Shown: piece after piece, positions 54,230 to 62,250 of the stretch
Layout: every line of letters starts with the position of its first letter
How positions within the stretch are numbered: position 1 is the stretch's first letter
Translations under genes and position numbers: made by a program
Notes under the pieces: model-generated
Databases searched by the model: none
The model's input: the letters and a program-made list of their open reading frames with translations, nothing else
Told to the model about the DNA's origin: nothing
Assembly: GCA_934693165.1 (NCBI GenBank)
Contig: CAKUUX010000006.1
Location: forward strand, 1-64,000
DNA: 64,000 bases
From: an uncultured Candidatus Melainabacteria bacterium
Lineage (GTDB): Bacteria; Cyanobacteriota; Vampirovibrionia; Gastranaerophilales; Gastranaerophilaceae
Direction of reading: 5' to 3'

Positions 54230-54556
54230 ATGGACGATACTAAACTTAAACAATACTTTGGTGCAAGAATTAAAGAAATTCGTGAAAGTAGAAATTTAAA
54301 CCAAGAACAACTTGCCGAACTTGTTAATATGGAATCAAGACATATTAGCCGAATTGAAACAGGAAAAAGTTTTACTACCCTAGAAAATATTTCAAAAATT
54401 GCTACTGCCTTAGGTGTTAGTATTGATTCATTATTTAGTTTCCAACACAAAGTGGAAAGAGAAAATTTAAAAGAAGAAATTAAAAAATATTTAAACCATG
54501 CAGATAAAAATAAATTAGAATTGGTTTTAAAGTTATTAAAAGCTGTATTCGATTAG
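54230..54556 (+). CDS. XRE-family transcriptional regulator
   Basis: 108 aa. HTH_3 domain at residues 8-62 (IKEIRESRNLNQEQLAELVNMESRHISRIETGK), then a helical tail. GGGAGG precedes the ATG. Divergent from the cargo operon, so it probably represses that operon and the element's mobility genes. The 217-bp stretch to the excisionase gene follows. Confidence 0.88.
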   Translation: MDDTKLKQYFGARIKEIRESRNLNQEQLAELVNMESRHISRIETGKSFTTLENISKIATALGVSIDSLFSFQHKVERENLKEEIKKYLNHADKNKLELVLKLLKAVFD

Positions 54557-54773
54557 ACAAAATTTGACTAAATCTGCATATCTATTCTACATATTTAACC
54601 CAATGCTTTTTGTATTTGAAAAACATTTCTTAATAAATTTTTACAAAGTACTTAGGAGGCAAATAGGTCATTGTGCTATAGTGCAAATTCTTTTATAGCA
54701 AGGCTTTAGGGTTGAGATATGAAGAAAAATAGTTTATCCTGTAAGGGCAGTTAGCACTAAGAAGGATAAACTT
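54557..54773. promoter_or_regulatory. leader region of the excisionase gene
   Basis: 217 bp with no gene. An imperfect palindrome TTGTGCTATAGTGCAA lies near 54670-54685 and could be an operator. The hairpin at 54731-54772 follows. Confidence 0.45.
54731..54772 (+). promoter_or_regulatory. hairpin covering the excisionase ribosome-binding site
   Basis: AGTTTATCCT (54731-54740) pairs perfectly with AGGATAAACT (54763-54772). The second arm contains the Shine-Dalgarno AAGGA, and the ATG follows at 54774. Folding would hide the ribosome site, a plausible way of keeping excisionase low. Confidence 0.65.
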
Positions 54774-55004
54774 ATGATTCATAATTTACCACAAATGGAA
54801 ACAATTAATAAAACGGCTAAAATTACTAATTTGCCAAAATATTTTGTTAGACAATTAGTGTTACAACGTAAAATAAAATATGTAAAAGCTGGTAAGAAAT
54901 ATTTAGTTAATGTAGATAATTTAATTGAATATTTAAATAAAGGTGATACAGAATTAAGTGTTAAAAATATTGATAACAATAAAATAAAAAGAGTTAGTAT
55001 CTAG
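54774..55004 (+). CDS. excisionase-like helix-turn-helix protein
   Basis: 76 aa. ETINKTAKITNLPKYFVRQLVLQRKIKYVKAGKKYLVNVDNLIEYLNKG is the winged-helix layout of Xis/MerR-type excisionases (helix-turn-helix then beta-wing). ATG at 54774 with AAGAAGGA; an internal ATG at codon 8 is possible. Lies between repressor and integrase as in many integrative elements. Confidence 0.78.
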   Translation: MIHNLPQMETINKTAKITNLPKYFVRQLVLQRKIKYVKAGKKYLVNVDNLIEYLNKGDTELSVKNIDNNKIKRVSI

Positions 55005-55336
55005 GTAATAAAATGACGTTGGAAATTATTACAACATTGTAAAAAAATAGACAGTTACTACCTCTGAAAAAAGAACGGAGCAAAAAAAAGAAGAAAAGGA
55101 AAAAAAGTAAAAGAAACAAAAAAAGTAGAAAAAACAGTAGAACTAAATAATATAATAAGAATAGAACTACATATAAATAAACTACAAAAGAAACAACATA
55201 CTAAATACCTTAAAAAAGGGGGTAATAATATTATAATAAATAATATCTATTACCTCCTATCTTCTACCTATAAAGGTAAAAAAGGATTAGCCTTTCCTGA
55301 GTAAAAATGTAAAAATTATAATAAAAGGAGATTTTA
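55005..55336. other. non-coding region before the integrase, purine-rich with hairpin
   Basis: 332 bp with no gene. About 55070-55145 is almost pure A and G on this strand. An imperfect hairpin GGTAATAATATTAT/ATAATATCTATTACC lies at about 55220-55257. The end holds AAAAGGAGATTTT, the integrase ribosome site. It may be a regulatory leader or a replication/processing site of the element. Confidence 0.5.
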
Positions 55337-56716
55337 ATGGCTTTTATTGAAAAAATGACAAAAAACACATATAGAATAATCGTTTGTTTGGGATATGATA
55401 ACAACGGTAAAAAACTTCGTAAAAGAAAAACAATTAAGTTAAAGGATACTCTTTCACCTAAACAAATAGAAAAAGAATTAAATAAACAAAAATATCTTTT
55501 TGAACGAGAAGTTTTGCAGGGTGAATTTTTAGACGGAGAAGAAATAACTTTTTCTGAATTTACAGAAAGATGGTTTAGAGATTATGCTCAAATAAATTTA
55601 ACTCCTGCAACTATTACCTCTTATAAACAAAAGTTAGAGGAAAGAATTATTCCTGCAATAGGACATATAAAGTTAAGCAAATTACAACCTACTCACCTTT
55701 TGAGATTTTATCAAAATTTGCACGAGGCTGATATTAGGTTAGACGAAAAATTTATACCTAATAATAGATTAATAAAATCTCTCAATCCTGTTTTATCATC
55801 TAAACTTGAAAAACATACAGGGTTATCATTTAAAACCTGTAAAAGGTTAAAAAATGGATTTTCTGTTGATTTAAAAACAGCAGAAAAATTTTGTGAATCC
55901 TGTAAAATAGATATTAAAAAAGCTTTTTACACAGAAAAAGGAAAGAAACTATCAGAAAAAACTATTCGTAACCACATTGGGATAATAGGATCTATTTTAT
56001 CAACTGCAGTTAAATGGAATATTATAAAAGATAATCCTGTAAAAAGGATTGATTTAAAAAAGGTTTCAAAATCTAAGGCAAAATATTACGATGATACACA
56101 GGTATCAAAAATGCTTAACGCATTAAATACTGAACCTTTAATGTATAAGGCTATGTTATACCTGTCAATTGATATTGGATTAAGAAAAAGCGAATTAACA
56201 GGGTTAAAATGGACAGATGTTGATTTTAAAAACTCAGAGGTTAGCATAAATAAACAAAGACATTATGTAACAGGTTATGGAACAATAGAAAGTAAACCAA
56301 AAACTGAAGCAGGAACAAGAGTGGTTACGGTATCTAAAACTGTTTTAAATTTACTAAAACAATATAGACAGGAACAAATTGAACAAAGATTAAAATTAGG
56401 GACAGCGTGGAAAAATTCACCCTACATATTCCTGAATGAAGAAGGAAGTGAAATAAGTCCAAACCAACCTTATAAATGGTTTATTAAGTTTTTGAAAAGA
56501 CATAACTTACCTAGAATAACATTTCATCAACTTAGACATACAAATGCAAGCCTGTTAATTTCAGCAGGAGAAGATATTGTAACTGTAAGCACTAGATTAG
56601 GACACGCAGATAAAAATATTACCCTGAATACGTACTCTCACATAATAAAGAATAGAGATATTCAAATAGCAAATAGAATGGATGAATTTTTTACAAATTT
56701 AAAACAACCTTATTGA
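55337..56716 (+). CDS. int: tyrosine recombinase (integrase)
   Basis: 459 aa. N-terminal AP2-like arm-binding domain (IIVCLGYDNNGKKLRKRKTI), SAM-like core-binding domain (FTERWFRDYAQINLTPATITSYK) and catalytic domain. Catalytic residues: Arg283 (DIGLRKSEL), His397-x-x-Arg400 (FHQLRHTNAS), His423 (LGHADKN), Tyr433 (TLNTYSHI). An extra segment of about 60 residues (LEKHTGLSFKTCKRLKNGFSV) with an HTH-like look lies inside the core-binding domain. Strong AAAAGGAG Shine-Dalgarno. Confidence 0.95.
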   Translation: MAFIEKMTKNTYRIIVCLGYDNNGKKLRKRKTIKLKDTLSPKQIEKELNKQKYLFEREVLQGEFLDGEEITFSEFTERWFRDYAQINLTPATITSYKQKLEERIIPAIGHIKLSKLQPTHLLRFYQNLHEADIRLDEKFIPNNRLIKSLNPVLSSKLEKHTGLSFKTCKRLKNGFSVDLKTAEKFCESCKIDIKKAFYTEKGKKLSEKTIRNHIGIIGSILSTAVKWNIIKDNPVKRIDLKKVSKSKAKYYDDTQVSKMLNALNTEPLMYKAMLYLSIDIGLRKSELTGLKWTDVDFKNSEVSINKQRHYVTGYGTIESKPKTEAGTRVVTVSKTVLNLLKQYRQEQIEQRLKLGTAWKNSPYIFLNEEGSEISPNQPYKWFIKFLKRHNLPRITFHQLRHTNASLLISAGEDIVTVSTRLGHADKNITLNTYSHIIKNRDIQIANRMDEFFTNLKQPY

Positions 56717-56755
56717 GACTCGAATAAGTTAGAATTTATTTTCAAAAAAGGTTAT

Positions 56756-57550
56756 TTAATTTGTGAAGGTTTGCTGTTCATGTACTTTTAAAATTTTATA
56801 ACAGTAAGTATCGTTTACTGCAATAACTTCCACATCGACCACATAGTACAATTCTTGCCAAGGTTTATTTAGATGACTTTCTTCTGTCATAAATTTTCTA
56901 TCTGTATCACTTTCCCATATAACCTGTAAAGCTTTATTTGATATCTTGTCAATTTTACCTTTATAATAAGAGGATGTTGAATTAGAAAACTTTGCATTAT
57001 CCCAATAAAAAGGCATTGATATATAGCTTTGTGTTAATAATTTTTCTCTATTTTGCAATTCCTTTTCAATATTCTCTTTAATGGCAATTGCCTGCTTTCC
57101 ACATGGTTGTTCTATTTTTTGAGGTTCATTGTTAACGTATCCATTATAAGTTATATTGTTAACATTCAAGCCTAAAAAATTGAGCTGTAAATTATTTAAT
57201 ACTCTATTGTTATTAAAGTTAAGGCTAATATTATCTGGCATATTAAAACTTCTTAAATTCTTTACAATGGTTTTAAAATAATCAAATAAAACTGAATTTA
57301 CTCCAAGCTCTGGTAAAAATGGGATTGTAGCACCTGCCAACATTTGCAAAACTGGGAGAATTTCTATGCAACCACTTTTAATTTCTTTAATATAAAGAGA
57401 GTCTGAATAAGTTTCTTCTAAGTGATTTTCTTTCAAATAATATTTAAATTCCTTATTTAGTGCTTTTAAATAATTTGAAAGCACTTCCACGTCAAGTTGT
57501 TTTCCATATTCGATTTTTATGTAAGTTGCTTCATTAGTAGAATTAGACAA
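56756..57550 (-). CDS. unrecognised protein, 264 aa (island cargo)
   Basis: Cytoplasmic, no signal peptide. The N-terminal part (KQLDVEVLSNYLKALNKEFKYYLKE) is helical; then IKEIKSGCIEILPVLQML; then a Pro/aliphatic stretch and a beta-rich C-terminal half (YVVDVEVIAVNDTYCYKILKVHEQQTF). Divergent from the membrane-GAF gene, 156 bp apart. I do not recognise a family. Such a sensor-like gene beside a membrane protein on an island could be a defence or signalling pair; this is speculation. Confidence 0.6.
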   Translation of the reverse strand: MSNSTNEATYIKIEYGKQLDVEVLSNYLKALNKEFKYYLKENHLEETYSDSLYIKEIKSGCIEILPVLQMLAGATIPFLPELGVNSVLFDYFKTIVKNLRSFNMPDNISLNFNNNRVLNNLQLNFLGLNVNNITYNGYVNNEPQKIEQPCGKQAIAIKENIEKELQNREKLLTQSYISMPFYWDNAKFSNSTSSYYKGKIDKISNKALQVIWESDTDRKFMTEESHLNKPWQELYYVVDVEVIAVNDTYCYKILKVHEQQTFTN

Positions 57551-57706
57551 AATTTTTCCTCATTTCTATTATAGTATTCCTTATTTTATTATAACATTCT
57601 AAAAATTATAACATTTTTTTTAATTGTAAATATTTATAAATAATCTTGCGTGTATTAAAAAATAAATTTAGAATAGAGAGTGTAGTCGAGTAAATAGGAA
57701 TTTTTT
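57551..57706. promoter_or_regulatory. divergent promoter region of the right-hand cargo pair
   Basis: 156 AT-rich bp containing the presumed promoters for both genes. A TAGAATAGAGAGTG segment lies before the plus-strand start and AGGAATTTTTTATG supplies its ribosome site. No palindromic operator was recognised. Confidence 0.35.
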
Positions 57707-58735
57707 ATGAGTAAAAATTTAAAGAATTATCGTTTGAACATTATTGACGGTAAGATAACATTAGAAGGTATTGACGAAGGATTAGTTGTTGCTATTTCTG
57801 TATTTGGAATAATATCAGCATTTGCTCCAGCCACATGGCCTAAAATAATTTTAGTACCTTGTATTCTAGGTATTTTAGCCATTCTAATTGTAATAAGATT
57901 TTTTGTTCGACAAGTTAGAAAAAAAATAGAAGCAGACAATAATTATCTAGACGAAGAAGTCCTATTATTAAAAGAATATGCTCATGAAATGGAAAATCAG
58001 GAAAAATTTTCTCGTTCAAATTTTAGACTATTAACTCAGATACAAGGTTTTGTAGCCGCTTTAGATTATATGTTAGAGTGCGAGAAAAATATAATTGATG
58101 CAAACAATTTAGAATTTGAACAAATAAAAAAGTTTTTAGATAATGCGTTTGGTTCTGTATACAATAGCTTACACAATGGATTTGAAGACTATCAAGAAAA
58201 AATAACTTTGGCTTTATATGTCTATTCTCAAGAAACAGGCAAGTTTTTAGATTTTATCAGTAAAAAACCATTTATATCAAATCAAAAAAAAGGCAGAATT
58301 TGGGACGAAAAAGATGATGCTCATATTTGCTATGTAGCTAGACATCCTGAACACACCGAATTCATTTTCAATAATATTAATGAAGACTTACCTGAACCTA
58401 AAAAAGCACACATTGAAGATAAAGTTAATTATGTATCATCAATTTCAATACCAATTTATTTTCCAAATGGTAAAAATATAAGAGGGGTTCTTTCAATAAC
58501 AAGCAATTATGAATCAAGATTTGATAGAAAATCAGGAAATGGTTTTAAAGACTATTGCAATACAATTCTTATAAGTTATTTTAGTGCTATCGCAAAAATT
58601 TTAGAAATAATTTTCAATGCAAAATTTCCAAAAAGTAACAAACCACTTCTAGAAGATGCTATAAAAGAATATGAAATTAAAAGACCTAAAGAAATAACAG
58701 AAGATTTAAAGGCTCTTAAATCAGCTTTTACATAG
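57707..58735 (+). CDS. two-TM protein with coiled coil and GAF-like C-terminal domain (island cargo)
   Basis: 342 aa. Two hydrophobic segments near the N-terminus (about residues 25-45 and 47-68), then a charged helical linker (YLDEEVLLLKEYAHEMENQEK) and a C-terminal domain with GAF features (ITLALYVYSQETGKFLDF, VSSISIPIYFPNGKNIRGVLSITSN). Likely a membrane-tethered sensor. It ends inside the frame of the next, convergent micro-gene. Confidence 0.6.
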   Translation: MSKNLKNYRLNIIDGKITLEGIDEGLVVAISVFGIISAFAPATWPKIILVPCILGILAILIVIRFFVRQVRKKIEADNNYLDEEVLLLKEYAHEMENQEKFSRSNFRLLTQIQGFVAALDYMLECEKNIIDANNLEFEQIKKFLDNAFGSVYNSLHNGFEDYQEKITLALYVYSQETGKFLDFISKKPFISNQKKGRIWDEKDDAHICYVARHPEHTEFIFNNINEDLPEPKKAHIEDKVNYVSSISIPIYFPNGKNIRGVLSITSNYESRFDRKSGNGFKDYCNTILISYFSAIAKILEIIFNAKFPKSNKPLLEDAIKEYEIKRPKEITEDLKALKSAFT

Positions 58736-58883
58736 AAGCTTGAATTTGTTTTATATATTTTGCAGTATTAAAATACTCATACATAGCTCTTGCAGCCTGA
58801 CGCTCTTGTCCTTTTTCGTAATATTTTACATATTCTTTTGAACAAGAATCAAAATTTATAGATTTGCTTTTCTTTTCTGTCAT
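58728..58883 (-). CDS. possible 51-aa micro-protein
   Basis: Reading the minus strand from the ATG at 58883 gives MTEKKSKSINFDSCSKEYVKYYEKGQE and a stop at 58728, overlapping the end of the convergent gene by 8 bp. Composition is protein-like (Lys, Glu, Tyr rich) and codon use matches the neighbourhood. No strong Shine-Dalgarno. Could be real or a chance frame. Confidence 0.45.
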   Translation of the reverse strand: MTEKKSKSINFDSCSKEYVKYYEKGQERQAARAMYEYFNTAKYIKQIQASM

Positions 58884-59110
58884 TTTCTATTTTTGATTGA
58901 ACAATACATCTATTAACTATAATATATTAACATTATAACACATATATTTATATATAACAATACCCTTTACAAAAAGGGACTATTATGGGACTAAAGATAC
59001 AAAATATCCCTAAAAATTACTAAAAATCAGTAAAAGTACAGAGGGGAGAAATTTGATAACATAAACGATTACTAAAATAAATTTTAAATTACAAAAAGTA
59101 TTCCTAAGTT
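58884..59110. other. right end of the island, non-coding
   Basis: AT-rich. It contains the paired GGGACTA repeat (58976-58993) and a direct repeat CTAAAAATTA/CTAAAAATCA just before the attR repeat. No gene is visible. Confidence 0.5.
58976..58993. repeat. paired GGGACTA sites near the right end
   Basis: GGGACTA at 58976-58982 and 58987-58993, the same spacing (11 bp) as the pair near the left end. The wider sequence AAAAGGGACTATT.TGGGACTA is shared. Candidate arm-type integrase sites. Confidence 0.6.
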
Positions 59111-59170
59111 TTCGAATCTCCTATCCTCCACCAATTAAAAAAAGAGGCGAAAGCCTCTTTTTTATTGCAA
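59111..59170 (+). repeat. attR-like 60-bp direct repeat
   Basis: Base-for-base identical to 50932-50991. It holds the 3' end of tRNA-Ala with CCA, and the tRNA terminator. It lacks the 5' part of the tRNA gene, so it is the duplicated end. Confidence 0.93.
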
Positions 59171-59271
59171 TATTATTTTTGTTAAATTTTAGACACATTC
59201 CTTAAAAACATGTCAATTTATTCTAGGGAAATTTCTTTATTTTATTAGGCTAGTTTTTATTAAGGTGTACT

Positions 59272-60723
59272 GTGATTAATTTTTTAGGTTTAAAAAGCGT
59301 AGTTAAACCTGCAAAGACAATTCCATACAATTCAATTCAATGTTTTAGATATCAAAATTTATCTCAAAAACCTGACACTTTCGAGCGTTCAAATTTATCA
59401 ACTTGCCCAATCAATTTCACAGGAAAATCTAACCGATTAAAAGAATATAAAAAGCTCACAGAGGATTTAAACAAAACAGCCCAAAACGCACAAGAATCAT
59501 TAAACAATCAACTTGCAACAGAAGGTTGGTCAGGTAAAACTGCAGATGCAATAAGTATTCTTTGGAATTCAAAAAACAGAGCTACGCTTGTTCAATCTGA
59601 CATCGACAATTACAAAGAACAAGTCACAGAGCTTGATAAATCAATAAAACTAGATACCTTTAAAGATAAGTTTAAAGAAATGTTTAACGCTGAATACAAT
59701 CACTCCAACATTGCTAGATACAACAAAAAAGCAAAACAGTATGAATCAGCCTTAATTTCTGACAGCATTGCAAAATTTACAGAAGAAAAATTGTCTAAAA
59801 ATCTTGAAATCTTCAATAAAAACTCTGGCAAATTAAAAGATTATAACGAAACAAAAATAAATACCTTTGCGCAAACAGGTAGTGTTCCGACTTATAATCA
59901 TCACACATCTAAAGATGAAATCTTTAGCAATATGGAAAAATCTTTAGTCGAAATTTTTGGTGACAAGAAAGTTTTAGACACACTACTATTTGCTAACGGT
60001 GAAGATAGCGAAAAAGATAGTAAAGAAACCAAATACGAAATGTATGGAAAGCTATCTAATTTTATCCTAGAATCTTCTAAAAACTCAGCTCAAAAAAGCT
60101 TAAAAAATCAAACATTATCACAAATAAAAGAGGATTGTGACAAATCATACCAAAAAGCCTTTGGAACAAAAAATGATATCATTGAAAGAGTTGATAAATA
60201 TAACTCATCTCAAAAAATAGGAGGCGCTTGCATTAATTTCGTGGCAAATGTAGTCTTAAATACTCTTGGTCCAGGTTCAGTACTTGCAAGCTGTGCCTAT
60301 AGTGCTGGAAAATCTGTAGCTATGGATATTGTTAATACAAAAACTAAAAAAATTGATAGAGATTTAGACATAAAATCAATAACAATTAATGCAGGTTTAA
60401 GTGGAGTTAACGGGATTATTAATAGAATTATCGTAAATGAATACGCAAGTTCCGTAGCTGCAAAGATTTTGGCAGGAAAAACTTCTTCTGATAATTTAGG
60501 TTCAAAATTTGTTGATTTTGTTGTTAAAGAAATTATCAGCAAAGAGGGTGTAAAACTTCCTGCTTATACAGTTGAAGAAATTACAAGCGCTGTTGTAAAA
60601 AAACTTACAGGAATTAAAAAAGCTCAAAGCAATGGAAAAACATTAACTCCAGAAGAAATAAATACATATCTAAAAGATTTATCAAATAATTTTACAAAAA
60701 CACAACAACAAACCAAGGCATAA
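59272..60723 (+). CDS. unrecognised protein with lineage-type N-terminus and Gly-rich C-terminal region
   Basis: 483 aa starting at GTG with AAGGTG four bases upstream. N-terminus runs to PINFTGKS near residue 52, like other proteins here. Residues 55-280 are helical and coiled-coil-like. The C-terminal region (about 320-440) has Gly/Ala/Ser-rich hydrophobic stretches (VANVVLNTLGPGSVLASCAY, INAGLSGVNGIINR) reminiscent of polymorphic-toxin pre-domains or membrane-inserting segments. No catalytic motif recognised. Confidence 0.6.
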   Translation: MINFLGLKSVVKPAKTIPYNSIQCFRYQNLSQKPDTFERSNLSTCPINFTGKSNRLKEYKKLTEDLNKTAQNAQESLNNQLATEGWSGKTADAISILWNSKNRATLVQSDIDNYKEQVTELDKSIKLDTFKDKFKEMFNAEYNHSNIARYNKKAKQYESALISDSIAKFTEEKLSKNLEIFNKNSGKLKDYNETKINTFAQTGSVPTYNHHTSKDEIFSNMEKSLVEIFGDKKVLDTLLFANGEDSEKDSKETKYEMYGKLSNFILESSKNSAQKSLKNQTLSQIKEDCDKSYQKAFGTKNDIIERVDKYNSSQKIGGACINFVANVVLNTLGPGSVLASCAYSAGKSVAMDIVNTKTKKIDRDLDIKSITINAGLSGVNGIINRIIVNEYASSVAAKILAGKTSSDNLGSKFVDFVVKEIISKEGVKLPAYTVEEITSAVVKKLTGIKKAQSNGKTLTPEEINTYLKDLSNNFTKTQQQTKA

Positions 60724-60755
60724 AAAAAGAGGAAAAAATTTTCCCCTCTTTTTTT
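60724..60755. terminator. bidirectional terminator
   Basis: AAAAGAGGAAAA pairs with TTTTCCCCTCTTTT (two unpaired C) and is followed by a long T-run on the plus strand and preceded by an A-run. It lies between convergent genes. Confidence 0.8.
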
Positions 60756-60767
60756 TTATTCAAATTT

Positions 60768-61979
60768 TTATTTTAAAGGATATTTTTCCAAAACGAATGC
60801 AATATCTTTATCGCCTCTGCCTGAAAGATTAACTAAAATCTTTTCATTAGGTTTCATTTGAGCAAGTTTAATTGCATAAGCTACAGCGTGAGAACTTTCT
60901 AATGCAGGAATAATACCTTCTAATCTTGAAAGTTCATAGAATGCTGAAACAGCTTCTTTATCGTTTACAGTTACGTAATTAACTCTTCCAGTATCGTTCA
61001 AATAACAGTGTTTTGGACCAACACCAGGGTAATCTAAACCACTTGCAACTGAATATGCATTTGCAGGATTTCCTTCTTCATCTTGCAATAACAAGCATTT
61101 AAAACCGTGTAAAATACCTTCTTTTCCGTAAGTAATACTTGCAGCATTTTCACCAATTTTTTCACCTTTACCCATTGGTTCTACACCGTAAATATTCACG
61201 TTTTCGTCATTTAAAAATCCATTAAAAATTCCGATTGCATTTGAACCACCACCAACGCAAGCAACAACGTGGTTAGGAAGGTCACCTGTCATTTCAAGAA
61301 TTTGTCTATGAGCTTCTTTACCAACTATTGTTTGGAAGTGTTCTACAATCATTGGGAATGGATGAGGTCCAACAACTGAACCGATAGCATATAAAGCTGT
61401 TTCGTATTCTTTTGAATATGCGATAAATGCTTCATCTACAGCTTCTTTCAATGTCATTGTTCCACTTTTTACAGAAACAACATTTGCACCCAAAATTCTC
61501 ATTCTTTCAACATTTGGCATAGCTTTTTGTATATCAACTTCGCCCATATAGATATCACATTCAAGACCTAAAAGAGCTGCTGCTGTTGCAGTTGCAACAC
61601 CGTGTTGACCTGCACCAGTTTCTGCAATAATTTTTTTCTTACCCATTTTCTTTGCAAGTAATGCTTCACCTAAACAATGGTTAATTTTATGTGCGCCTGT
61701 ATGATTTAAATCTTCTCTTTTTAGATAAATTTCTGCGCCATATTTTTCAGACAAGTTTTTTGCGAAATATACTGGGCTTGGACGTCCAACGTAATATTGC
61801 AATAAATCATTCAATTCTTTATTAAAAATTACATCATCTTTCAATTTATTAAAACATTCAGTAATTTTTTTAAACTCAGCTTTTAAACCTTCTGGTAAAA
61901 ATTGACCACCATAGTTTCCAAAAAAGCCTTCTTCTGTTGGTAATGTAATATTATTATTGTTAATTGTGTTTGTTTCCAT
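60768..61979 (-). CDS. trpB: tryptophan synthase beta chain
   Basis: Condenses indole with serine to tryptophan. 403 aa PLP enzyme: Lys98 in HTGAHKIN binds PLP, KREDLNH is the substrate region, GGGSNAIG binds phosphate. The N-terminal GNYGGQFLPE and the internal GEVD segment are TrpB1-type. There is no trpA nor other trp gene near it. The ATG has GGAGAA upstream and overlaps the end of trpR by 20 bp, so the two genes form an operon. Confidence 0.95.
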   Translation of the reverse strand: METNTINNNNITLPTEEGFFGNYGGQFLPEGLKAEFKKITECFNKLKDDVIFNKELNDLLQYYVGRPSPVYFAKNLSEKYGAEIYLKREDLNHTGAHKINHCLGEALLAKKMGKKKIIAETGAGQHGVATATAAALLGLECDIYMGEVDIQKAMPNVERMRILGANVVSVKSGTMTLKEAVDEAFIAYSKEYETALYAIGSVVGPHPFPMIVEHFQTIVGKEAHRQILEMTGDLPNHVVACVGGGSNAIGIFNGFLNDENVNIYGVEPMGKGEKIGENAASITYGKEGILHGFKCLLLQDEEGNPANAYSVASGLDYPGVGPKHCYLNDTGRVNYVTVNDKEAVSAFYELSRLEGIIPALESSHAVAYAIKLAQMKPNEKILVNLSGRGDKDIAFVLEKYPLK

Positions 61980-62250
61980 TTTTATAATTCTCCATAAAAT
62001 ACTTTGCTATAACTGAATTTTCACCTTTTAGAATTTTAGAACCTCTTGTGACTTTACAAAGACTAACATTTAACTCTTTTACAATATCACGTTGTGTTCT
62101 TCCTTCTGCTAACATAGACAAGATACGCCATCGTTTAGACAAGGTTTGCATTTCGGATTCAGAAAGTAGTTCTTTTAAAAGAGTAACAACTTCATCTTTC
62201 GAATTTTGTTTTTTTATAATTTTTGCAATTTCATCAATGTTACTGTTCAT
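61960..62250 (-). CDS. trpR: Trp repressor family regulator
   Basis: 96 aa. LLSESEMQTLSKRWRILSMLAEGRTQRDIVKELNVSLCKVTRGS shows the TrpR helix-turn-helix with the tryptophan-site pattern (KRWRI, LNVSLCKVTRG). It overlaps trpB, which it probably controls. No Shine-Dalgarno precedes the ATG; the -10 ends 6 bases before it. YerC/TrpR relatives exist, but the operon with trpB supports TrpR. Confidence 0.85.
   Translation of the reverse strand: MNSNIDEIAKIIKKQNSKDEVVTLLKELLSESEMQTLSKRWRILSMLAEGRTQRDIVKELNVSLCKVTRGSKILKGENSVIAKYFMENYKNGNKHN

Larger units (their letters stand above)
50932..59170. mobile_element. integrative element in the tRNA-Ala gene, about 8.2 kb
   Basis: Evidence is direct: a perfect 60-bp repeat at both ends starting in the T-loop of tRNA-Ala, a tyrosine integrase, an excisionase-like protein, an XRE repressor and paired GGGACTA repeats near each end. 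The left block (51074-54065, minus) and right block (56756-58883) are cargo. No replication, conjugation, capsid or packaging gene is recognised, so it is probably a mobilisable or satellite-type island, or a non-phage integrative element. Confidence 0.9.

Noticed and set aside
50932..59170. Prophage
   Set aside because: No capsid, portal, terminase, tail or lysis genes; only integration and regulation genes plus cargo.
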